Of a DNA stretch of 58,832 nt, positions 1 through 5,906 are shown piece by piece. The stretch lies in NCBI RefSeq assembly GCF_900110575.1, contig NZ_FOEF01000034.1, positions 1 through 58,832 of the forward strand. Reading direction: 5' to 3'. Position 1 is the stretch's first letter. Each line of letters starts with the position of its first letter. The translations under genes and the position numbers were made by a program. The notes below the pieces were generated by a model, which was not told the DNA's origin, ran no database searches, and saw nothing but the letters and a program-made list of their open reading frames with translations. The stretch is from Amycolatopsis saalfeldensis. GTDB taxonomy: Bacteria > Actinomycetota > Actinomycetes > Mycobacteriales > Pseudonocardiaceae.

Positions 1-20
1 GGCGCCGACCCCGCGTGCTT

Positions 21-171
21 CGCGCCTGGCGGCGCTACGCCAACAACACCTGTCACGGAATCCTGGGTCCGGCGCCGGGGCGCCGGACCCAGGATGCTGC
101 TGCTTTCCTGCGGTGGCCGGCGCCTGGCGGCACCGACCACCGCGCGGCCGTTCCGCGCCTGGCGGCGCTAC
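21..171. repeat. Direct repeat CGCGCCTGGCGGCGCTAC
   Basis: The 18-base motif occurs exactly at 21-38 and 154-171. A partial copy sits near 119-132. The copies flank the inverted repeat at 60-95. I cannot tell whether they are protein-binding sites or remnants of a duplicated hairpin unit. Confidence 0.6.
60..95. repeat. Perfect 17-bp inverted repeat with 2-nt loop
   Basis: Positions 60-76 pair perfectly with 79-95 around a GG loop. The stem is rich in GC and is not followed by a T-run. It could be a GC-type actinobacterial terminator for a gene left of the window, or part of a replication or transfer structure. Confidence 0.7.
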
Positions 172-485
172 ACGGCCGAAGTGGCACCCGAGCACCCGTC
201 GCCATGTAGGGCACCCGAGGACACCGCTTCACCTCTCCGGCAGGGATGGCCGGTGAGTACACGCCGACTCCCGCCGCGGTGTCGGACCGTCCCGAAGTCA
301 CCCCGTGCTCCAGTTCCCACGCGGAAGCTCCGGAGCCGCCGCCGAGGCCTCCAGCGGCCACCGGCGCGAGGTAGCTGACCGAGATCGGGACGGAACGCCA
401 GCCGCGGACACCCGCCGCCGGGCCAGGGTGTCAGCGAACCGCCCGAGGGCAGCACGACCCGGGCGAGGCACGCGGCGATGAGCCC

Positions 486-626
486 GCCCGACCGGACGGG
501 TGACGGTCCTCGCTCCGCTGCGGGCCACCCGCCCCGCCGAGCAGAACCCCCGCCGTCCTACGGACCTCGCCCGCACCGTGCTGGGCACAGCCGCGTTCCG
601 CTGACACCCCAGCCCCAGGAGGCACC
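486..626 (+). promoter_or_regulatory. Structured repeated leader, copy A
   Basis: This leader precedes the gene at 627. Its core (about 498-570: a gacggtcctcgct block, then ctgcgggcc, then cagaacccccgccgtcc) recurs almost unchanged at 2600-2680, before the SSB gene, and more loosely before the gene at 1425. Short stem-loops such as GTCC-GGAC can form. The leader ends in an AGGAGG ribosome site at 618-623. A shared 5' regulatory leader is inferred; no known riboswitch class is recognised. Confidence 0.45.
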
Positions 627-1130
627 GTGTACGAGCCCGGCGACCCATACCTGCCCGCGTCGTCCTACAGCCTGCGCACCAGTACCCACTCGTTCATAGA
701 GTCCGGCACAGCTCTGCTTTCCCACATCGAGCACCTCGGCAACCAGGCCGGCGCGCTGCCCGCAGGCTGGTACTGGCACACCGAATACGACTACCGCAAC
801 CCGGGCCCGCGGCTGCCGATCCTGTCCGGCATGATCACCGCCCACCGTCCGGCCTCCGCCCGGCAGGCGGCCCTGCAGTGGGCCAACGTTCTCGGCCTGG
901 CCCCCAAGAAGTCCGCGAGCCGGGGAACTGTTGCCTACGAAGGCGAACTCGACGGCCTGAAGATCGAGATCTGGGCCGTCGTCGACCGCAAAGCCTACGG
1001 CGGCACGCTCTCGACGCTGAAGTACTACGCGCCCGACGCGATCCTGAGCACCCTGTTCGCGCTGGCTGCTACGACCAGTGGCATCCTCCTCGCCCGCCAC
1101 CGCAAGCAGGCGAAGGCCCGCACCCGGTAG
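627..1130 (+). CDS. Hypothetical protein with C-terminal hydrophobic stretch
   Basis: I do not recognise the family. The 167-residue product starts at GTG 627, four bases after a near-perfect AGGAGG site, which decides the start. The body is mixed and probably globular, with many aromatic residues in the first 60 positions (the WYWHTEYDY segment near residue 50). Residues about 138-157 form a moderately hydrophobic helix followed by a basic end (RHRKQAK), which could be a weak C-terminal membrane anchor or an amphipathic helix. It is the first of a row of small genes, most bounded by hairpins. A strong hairpin follows the stop directly. Confidence 0.75.
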   Translation: MYEPGDPYLPASSYSLRTSTHSFIESGTALLSHIEHLGNQAGALPAGWYWHTEYDYRNPGPRLPILSGMITAHRPASARQAALQWANVLGLAPKKSASRGTVAYEGELDGLKIEIWAVVDRKAYGGTLSTLKYYAPDAILSTLFALAATTSGILLARHRKQAKARTR

Positions 1131-1135
1131 CCGCC

Positions 1136-1171
1136 CCGCCGTGTCCCGGGTGCGCGCCCGGGGCACGGCGG
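1136..1171 (+). terminator. Hairpin terminator after 627-1130 gene
   Basis: Positions 1136-1150 pair with 1157-1171 (14 of 15 pairs) around a six-base loop, starting six bases after the TAG stop. There is no T-run, as is common for actinobacterial terminators. Confidence 0.65.
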
Positions 1172-1265
1172 CGAGGCGCGAGACACGCCGCGCCCGAGAC
1201 GCCCCACGAGGCGGGCGGCCGAGCTGACGCACGAGACCAGCACCCCGGGCGGGGGCTGCGCGCCG

Positions 1266-1424
1266 ATGAACCCGCCCCGCCTGAGCGGGCCGCCCTTGCT
1301 CCGCCGCGGGCGCCCCGCCTTCTCGGCGGGGCGGAACCCCCGGCGCCCTTCGGGCCCCCGCCCGGGGTGCTCAGGCCACGGAGCCCGTCAGCTCGCCACC
1401 ACCCGCTCGAAGGGCTCTCCGACG
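1266..1424 (+). promoter_or_regulatory. Structured leader, copy C (divergent)
   Basis: The sequence before the gene at 1425 resembles leaders A and B loosely: a cttgctccgccgcgggc block, then cggaacccccggcgccc with a GCCC-TTC-GGGC stem-loop. Its last part (cagctcgcc followed by cgaagggctctcc) resembles the sequence before the gene at 3251. A repeated leader family is inferred from the resemblance only. Confidence 0.35.
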
Positions 1425-1733
1425 ATGACTCAGCACTACCTCACCCCGAACAGCGCCTCTCCTGACCACGTGGTCCTCGTCGGCTGGGACCGCCGGGACG
1501 CCACCTTCTTCGCCCGCGTCTACCGCGACGCCGGCGGCGGCCCGGAACACATCCTCTGGGAAGGCATGAGCCGCGGCGAATACACCAACGCCACCGACAT
1601 CGTCGAATTCGTCAAGTCCTATGTGGACACCAGCAAAGTGAATCTCACCAAGGTAACCGACGCGCTGTACCGCGACCAGCACAGCAGCCACACCGCGACC
1701 TCCGCCCAAGCCAACACCGTCACCCACTGGTGA
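1425..1733 (+). CDS. Small hypothetical protein
   Basis: The 102-residue protein starts at ATG 1425; an upstream in-frame ATG at 1266 lies inside the structured leader and would add only a low-complexity arginine/proline tail, so I reject it. A GAAGGG site lies 12 bases upstream. The N-terminal half has a beta-rich look (DHVVLVGWDRRDATFFARVY, then HILWEG). Similar short proteins of the form 'VLxGWDRxxxTFFxxV' are familiar from actinobacterial plasmids, but I know no function. The C-terminal 20 residues are rich in Ser, Thr and His. A long hairpin follows at once. Confidence 0.75.
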   Translation: MTQHYLTPNSASPDHVVLVGWDRRDATFFARVYRDAGGGPEHILWEGMSRGEYTNATDIVEFVKSYVDTSKVNLTKVTDALYRDQHSSHTATSAQANTVTHW

Positions 1734-1740
1734 CATCCCG

Positions 1741-1778
1741 GCCGGGCTTGCGCAGCCATCCGCCGCCGCAAGCCCGGC
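1741..1778 (+). terminator. Hairpin terminator after 1425-1733 gene
   Basis: Positions 1741-1752 pair perfectly with 1767-1778 (12 base pairs), loop of 14 bases, starting eight bases after the stop. Confidence 0.65.
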
Positions 1779-1840
1779 TGCCACTGGCGTCGCGGAAGCC
1801 CCTGCCCGCGCCCCATCCCACTCGCACACCGGAGGTGGAC

Positions 1841-2068
1841 ATGCCGCTCTACCAAGGCCTTGGGGAACCAGTCCCCGGCGACTACGTGACCTACGCCGGC
1901 TCGTTGACAGATCTGCACGACATCTACTTCGTCGTCGCGATCAACCCGAACGGCTCCTTCGAACTGATCATGGACGACGAAGACGTCATCGTCCGGCTGC
2001 ACACCGTGAACCGCCAGTCGATCGCCCGCACCGGCGGACACACCGAAAGGTACCGCCGCTACACCTGA
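1841..2068 (+). CDS. Small hypothetical protein, SH3-like composition
   Basis: The 75-residue product starts at ATG 1841 behind a clear GGAGG at 1831-1835, which fixes the start. The sequence alternates short beta-prone segments and acidic turns (GDYVTYAG, IYFVVAIN, FELIMDDEDVIVRLHTV), as small beta-barrels do. The opening EPVPGDYVTY resembles the first strand of an SH3-like or KOW-like barrel, but no family is certain. It is followed by its own hairpin, so it looks like an independent transcription unit in the row of small genes. Confidence 0.75.
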   Translation: MPLYQGLGEPVPGDYVTYAGSLTDLHDIYFVVAINPNGSFELIMDDEDVIVRLHTVNRQSIARTGGHTERYRRYT

Positions 2069-2086
2069 ACACCCGTCACCGTCGCT

Positions 2087-2115
2087 CGCCCGGTTCCCCG
2101 CAGGGGAGCCGGGCG
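2087..2115 (+). terminator. Hairpin terminator after 1841-2068 gene
   Basis: Positions 2087-2099 pair with 2103-2115 (12 of 13 pairs, three-base loop). Confidence 0.6.
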
Positions 2116-2589
2116 CCATCATCAGCGCGACACCAACTCCGAGCCGGTATGGACGGCCAGCCAAACCCGAGGCCGGGCAGCCCGGACGTCACTGAGCCGC
2201 CCGGCCGAACAGCCATGCCGTCCAGGCTCACCGGCGCCAAGCGCGACAGGACGCGACGGCCAGTAGTTGGCCGACGGGCACACGCACGCGGTCGACACCG
2301 TCAGCACTGCAGCGCGCCATACCCGTCGCACCCGCAGGCAGCACGAGCCAGATCCAGGCTGCCGTCCCGGCACGCGCCCGCCGGCAACTGCCCGACAACG
2401 CCGCCCGCCGCGCGGCACTGAGAGCATCCGGGCAGCAGACCTCCCCGAGCACTACGACCCCGCGCAGCGGAGCGAGTCCCATCGTCGGGAGAACACCGCG
2501 AGCCGGCCTCGCGTCACGGATGCCCCTCAGCCCCGGGCCCGTGAACCGCCCAGAGGTCAGCAGAACGGTGCAGAGGCAAGCGTCGATGA
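2116..2589. other. Non-coding stretch before the SSB leader
   Basis: Open frames exist on both strands, but they are arginine/proline-rich, lack ribosome sites and end in the repeated leader. I see no gene here. Confidence 0.5.
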
Positions 2590-2738
2590 ACCTGGCTGGC
2601 TGATCGGGCGACGGTCCTCGCTGCGCTGCGGGCCGCCCGATCAACCGACCAGAACCCCCGCCGTCCTTCGGACCTCTGCACCGCCCCGCTGAGGCAAGCC
2701 GCGTTCCACCGACCCCCAAGCCTCAAGGGAGCAACACC
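2590..2738 (+). promoter_or_regulatory. Structured repeated leader, copy B
   Basis: This is the close copy of leader A. The gacggtcctcgct block, ctgcgggcc, cagaacccccgccgtcc and the downstream gccgcgttcc segment occur in the same order and with similar spacing, although the genes that follow (unknown protein, SSB) are unrelated. CGGGCG near 2607 can pair with CGCCCG near 2634. It ends in an AAGGGAG ribosome site 8 bases before ATG 2739. Confidence 0.5.
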
Positions 2739-3170
2739 ATGAACGAGAACACCTTCGTCGGCAACGTCACCTACATCGAGGGCTATCGCAACACCCAGTC
2801 CGGCGATGCCGAGCTGACCTTCAAGATCGCGGTCGACAACGGCTACTACGACGCCAAGCGCCGCTGGATCTCCGACAAGGTGTCCCAGAAGGTCGTCGTC
2901 TACCGCACCTTGGCCGACAACCTCCAGGCCACCTTCACGGCCGACCCGAAGAACGGCGTCGGCATGCGGCTGATCGTCATTGGCAAGTTCCGCGATGACA
3001 GCTTCACCCCGAAGGGCCAGGACTACCCGGTCACCCGGACCAAGCTCGTCGCCACCGTCGCAGGCCCCGACCTCAGTTTCGCCACCGCCGCAGTCACCAA
3101 GGTCAGCAAGACCACGACCGAGCGCGCCAACGACGCCAACCGCGAGCAGCTGGCCGCCGTGGCGGCCTGA
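2739..3170 (+). CDS. ssb: Single-stranded DNA-binding protein (SSB-like)
   Basis: The 143-residue protein has the OB-fold pattern of bacterial SSBs: an N-terminal FVGNVTYIEGYR strand pair, LTFKIAVDN, a basic and aromatic segment (YYDAKRRW), VVVYRTLADNL, then MRLIVIGKFR and a final TKLVATVAGPDL strand. It would coat single-stranded DNA, for example the transferred strand during conjugation, in the cytoplasm. The usual acidic tip (DDDIPF-like) that recruits partner proteins is absent; the protein ends in an Ala-rich REQLAAVAA tail. The AAGGGAG site fixes the start. It is probably a plasmid-type SSB; partner recruitment may differ from the chromosomal one. Confidence 0.85.
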   Translation: MNENTFVGNVTYIEGYRNTQSGDAELTFKIAVDNGYYDAKRRWISDKVSQKVVVYRTLADNLQATFTADPKNGVGMRLIVIGKFRDDSFTPKGQDYPVTRTKLVATVAGPDLSFATAAVTKVSKTTTERANDANREQLAAVAA

Positions 3171-3177
3171 GCCGCCC

Positions 3178-3211
3178 GCGCCCCGGCACCGGCCATCCGG
3201 TGCCGGGGCGC
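3178..3211 (+). terminator. Hairpin terminator after ssb
   Basis: A perfect 15-base-pair stem, 3178-3192 with 3197-3211, and a four-base CCAT loop, eight bases after the stop. Confidence 0.75.
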
Positions 3212-3250
3212 CGCCCTTGCTCCCCGCACCAGCTCGCCGAAAGGTCCTCC

Positions 3251-3460
3251 GTGACGACCGTCAACGACCGCAGCCTGCTCGACTACGCCAACGACCTGCA
3301 CCGCGCCAGCCTGAACTGGATCCGCCCCGGCGTGGCCGTGTGCCACACGACCGGCTGCGACACGCCGCTGCCCGAGCACCACATCCGGATGACCGAACTC
3401 CAGGGCCACTGCCCCGGCTGCGCCGACGTGCTGAACTTCCCCGTCATGCCGCCGTTCTGA
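3251..3460 (+). CDS. Small zinc-ribbon-like protein
   Basis: The 69-residue product starts at GTG 3251, with GAAAGG at 3239-3244 as ribosome site. It contains a Cys-His pair (CHTTGC at about residues 32-37) and a CPGC knuckle near residue 56, spaced like the two halves of a small zinc ribbon. The rest is helical and short. Such proteins usually bind nucleic acid or another protein; no family name can be given. It is followed by a hairpin that ends just before the ribosome site of the next gene. Confidence 0.7.
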   Translation: MTTVNDRSLLDYANDLHRASLNWIRPGVAVCHTTGCDTPLPEHHIRMTELQGHCPGCADVLNFPVMPPF

Positions 3461-3475
3461 CCCGACCCCGAGGAA

Positions 3476-3506
3476 GGTGGCCCGGCGCGACAGCCGCCGG
3501 GCCACC
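3476..3506 (+). terminator. Hairpin between the 3251 and 3525 genes
   Basis: Positions 3476-3487 pair perfectly with 3495-3506 (12 base pairs, seven-base loop). The hairpin ends one base before the GGAAGGAAG ribosome site of the next gene, so it could act as terminator, processing site or translational control element. Confidence 0.6.
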
Positions 3507-3524
3507 GGAAGGAAGTACCCCGCC

Positions 3525-4031
3525 ATGGCCAGCGTCACCGCCACCGTCGAGCGCATGATCCGGCGCTTCCCGTCGCTCTACGCCAACCGCACCCAATGCC
3601 TGCACGCCCTGTTCTACGTGCTCGGCAACGGCTACGCCTGGTCCGCCGGCGAACTCGTCGACATCACCCGCGACGAGCGCACCGAGGAAGACGCTGACGC
3701 CGCGTTCCTCGCCCCACTCATCGCACGCCACGGCCCCGACCACCCCATCGTCGAGCAGGCAACGGCCCGGTTCGCCGCCGACCGCGCCCCGACGTTGTCG
3801 CGCCGCGGCCGCGCAGCCGCACTCGCCCGGACCCCCGGCGAACTCGGCCCGCACGACCCGTACCCGCTCACCACCGGCTGTGCTCTGTCGACAATGCCCG
3901 CCGACGCACGCCCCGACTGGCGTGCCGCTGCCGACGAGATCACCGCCGCGGTCGCCGAGCACGTCAACTCCGGCAAGTACAGCGGCATCCACGAGCGAAT
4001 CACGACGTTCCCCGGGCGCCCACCCGACTGA
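3525..4031 (+). CDS. Hypothetical protein
   Basis: The 168-residue protein is not recognised. ATG 3525 is chosen because GGAAGGAAG lies nine bases upstream; the upstream in-frame GTG 3477 lies inside the hairpin. The first 60 residues look like an alpha-helical domain (VERMIRRFP, CLHALFYVLGNGYAWSAGELVDITRDE), followed by an acidic helical section and a polar C-terminus (DWRAAADEITAAVAEHVNSG). It belongs to the row of small genes left of the relaxase and may take part in plasmid maintenance or transfer; that is inference from position only. Confidence 0.75.
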   Translation: MASVTATVERMIRRFPSLYANRTQCLHALFYVLGNGYAWSAGELVDITRDERTEEDADAAFLAPLIARHGPDHPIVEQATARFAADRAPTLSRRGRAAALARTPGELGPHDPYPLTTGCALSTMPADARPDWRAAADEITAAVAEHVNSGKYSGIHERITTFPGRPPD

Positions 4032-4118
4032 CGGTTGCCACCTCGCCTGCCCAGGCCCGAGGCGACCGGGGCGACTCGGTCAACGGAAAGTGTCGGACCC
4101 CCGCCGTACCGTTGCCGC

Positions 4119-4805
4119 ATGGGCCGCCACATCACCCTCGCCGAGCAGGACGCGACGCCGCTGCCGTTCGACCTCCCGATCGCCACGCCTGCCCTGGGGC
4201 CCCGCCCACGGCGGCGGCCCACCGCGCCACCCCTGACCGAACTCGTCGTCGACCCGGTTGAGCACGCCGGCGACATCGCGCGGTTCCGCGCGAAAATGGC
4301 TCACCCGCCGCGCCTGCCAGATGGCAGCGCCAACCCGATGTGCTGGATCTGGACCGGAGCCATCACCGACTCCTACGGACAGTTCTCCATCGTGCGCGGC
4401 GGCTTCGCCTACAGCATCAAAGCCCACAAGTTCGCCGCCGCGTGGCTGCTGGGAATCCCGGTTCCGCGCGGCGAGCGCGCGGACCGCTCTGGCGGCATCC
4501 GCAGAGTCGTGGAACACGCGGTCTGCGACAACCCGATCTGCGTCAAGGCCAACCCCGACCCGAAGGTCGGGCACATCTGGCCCAGCACCCAGCGCGAAAA
4601 CCTCGCGCGCGGCGGACAGCGCAAACGCGTCGGCGGGTCCAACTGGTTCATCCGCCGCTGGTCCAAACTCAGCAAACACGAACGCGACGAGCGCTCCCGC
4701 CAGCTACGCGCCGCGGTCATTGACGGCTGGGACGAGGCGCGAGTCCGCGAAGTCCTGCTCCGCATCGACCCCGCACAACTCGACGCCTTCGTCCCACTGC
4801 ACTAA
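4119..4805 (+). CDS. HNH-endonuclease-like protein
   Basis: The 228-residue protein contains, from about residue 70, the order of motifs seen in HNH endonucleases of phage and plasmid type: CWIWTGAITDSYGQFSI, AHKFAAAWLLGIPVPRG, then VEHAVCDNPICVK with a His followed by a CDNPxC loop, and a late Asn in STQRENLARGG. These correspond to the beta-beta-alpha fold that cuts DNA with a metal ion. The usual NPxHL sequence is altered (KANPDPKVGHIW), so catalysis is uncertain. The start ATG 4119 has no ribosome site; a short leader with a TACCGT box suggests a (nearly) leaderless message. The gene ends four bases inside the convergent neighbour. Confidence 0.65.
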   Translation: MGRHITLAEQDATPLPFDLPIATPALGPRPRRRPTAPPLTELVVDPVEHAGDIARFRAKMAHPPRLPDGSANPMCWIWTGAITDSYGQFSIVRGGFAYSIKAHKFAAAWLLGIPVPRGERADRSGGIRRVVEHAVCDNPICVKANPDPKVGHIWPSTQRENLARGGQRKRVGGSNWFIRRWSKLSKHERDERSRQLRAAVIDGWDEARVREVLLRIDPAQLDAFVPLH

Positions 4806-5353
4806 CCAGCCGCTGCGACGTCTCCGCGGTCACCGAACATCGGACCCGCGGTCACGGCCGCCGCGTCGACCTCCGCAGGCTCAGACCCCGGACGCGAACC
4901 CAGCCCCGAAGCTCCCGACGGTTCGGACGCACCTGCGCCCGGCTCAGCAGCCGACCCGGTCCCCGAGTTCGCCTTGTCCTGCGGCACCAGCTGCGTCCAG
5001 CGCCGCAACACCTCCACTCGCTGCTCGGTCACCTCAGCCAGCTCGGTCTGCGGAACCTTGAGCACGCCGGCCGCGAGCACTGCACGCCCAGCGGCCCTCT
5101 CCGCCTCGACCACCTTCGGACTACCCGCCAGAGCCGCGTCGAGTAGCTCCCGCAGCATCGCCGCCCGCTCCTCGTCTACCTCCGGCTTGAGCGCCGCCTC
5201 AAACACCTTGCGCAACGCCGCGTTGTGGTCCGCGCGCGCCTTGACCGCGATCGCCGCGGCTTCGTTGACCAACACCGCGGCTTCCTCGCGCTGACGGCGC
5301 TCGTCGGCTGCCTTCTTGCGCAGCCTGGCCCGGACCTCCCGTGCACTCGCCAT
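4802..5353 (-). CDS. Coiled-coil protein divergent from the relaxase
   Basis: The 183-residue protein starts at ATG 5353 behind GGGGAGGGG. Residues about 1-115 are strongly helical and charged (ARLRKKAADERRQREEA, then repeated Ala/Glu/Arg heptads), suggesting a long coiled coil. The last 60 residues are disordered, rich in Gly, Ser, Pro and Glu. It is transcribed away from the hairpin array at 5589-5906 and the relaxase. The position, just across the presumed oriT, is typical of relaxosome accessory or MobC-like proteins, but I see no ribbon-helix-helix signature, so function stays open. Confidence 0.7.
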   Translation of the reverse strand: MASAREVRARLRKKAADERRQREEAAVLVNEAAAIAVKARADHNAALRKVFEAALKPEVDEERAAMLRELLDAALAGSPKVVEAERAAGRAVLAAGVLKVPQTELAEVTEQRVEVLRRWTQLVPQDKANSGTGSAAEPGAGASEPSGASGLGSRPGSEPAEVDAAAVTAGPMFGDRGDVAAAG

Positions 5354-5588
5354 GATCGACCCCTCCCCGGTATCGACGTGGTCCTCTTCGGACCTGACGC
5401 TAGATCAACCACCGGCTCGCCCGCGCGAGCAATTCCCGCTGGTAGCCGTCCAACCACCCGCCGCTACGGTGACCTGCCGCGCGCCCAGGCAGCGGCCTCG
5501 AACCCGGCTGACGGTTGCCGGTGAAGCGGCTCGCCCCGCAGCAGTTCTGGCGCTGGTCAGGTCCGTCACCCGGGTACCGCGTCATGGG
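5354..5588. other. Intergenic region left of the hairpin array
   Basis: This part separates the coiled-coil gene from the stem-loop array. It should hold the promoter of the minus-strand gene and, if this is oriT, the nic site or flanking protein-binding sites. No strong repeat is visible in it. Confidence 0.4.
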
Positions 5589-5906
5589 CGGCCTTCGGCC
5601 GACTGTGCCTTACGGCCCGCGTGGCCGCGGCCCGTAGGGCGTCGCGCGGCGACGCCCTACGGGCGCTCACGCGCCCGCGCGTGGCCGGCCTTCGGCAGGC
5701 CACGCGCCTCGCCTGCGGCGAGGAAGAGACAAAGGTCGGCCTGGCGGCCGACAGTGACATAGCCCGCATCCGCGGGCTGAGCTGGCGCTTTGCGCCAGCG
5801 AAGGACAAGGGATTTGGTCTAAGGTATCGCTATCGCGATACGGAGAAATTGACTCCGGACCTCCCCCGCGCGACGCGAGGGGAGAGGTGTGCCCAGGTGG
5901 CCTGGG
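5589..5906 (+). repeat. Array of about ten consecutive stem-loops; candidate oriT / relaxase leader
   Basis: Perfect or near-perfect stems follow each other without long gaps: 5589-5601 (TTC loop), 5631-5663 (15 base pairs), 5677-5707 (10-pair outer stem with an inner GCC-TTC-GGC), 5707-5723, 5735-5752, 5761-5778, 5781-5799, 5824-5841, 5861-5884 (one bulge) and 5892-5906. The second-last stem contains the GGGGAGAGG ribosome site of the relaxase in its 3' arm, and the last contains its GTG start. The array could be the origin of transfer, a set of single-strand initiation structures used in the recipient, or a translational control leader. Confidence 0.65.

Larger units (their letters stand above)
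1..485. other. Left-edge non-coding stretch
   Basis: No reading frame here has a convincing start, ribosome site or protein-like composition; the frames that exist are arginine- and proline-rich shadows. The stretch holds a perfect inverted repeat and a repeated 18-base motif, listed separately. It may be the tail of a structured intergenic or replication-associated region that continues outside the window. Confidence 0.5.

Noticed and set aside
5621..5896. Relaxase start at 5621
   Set aside because: The extra 92 residues translate the hairpin array; the nicking Tyr would be too far from the N-terminus.
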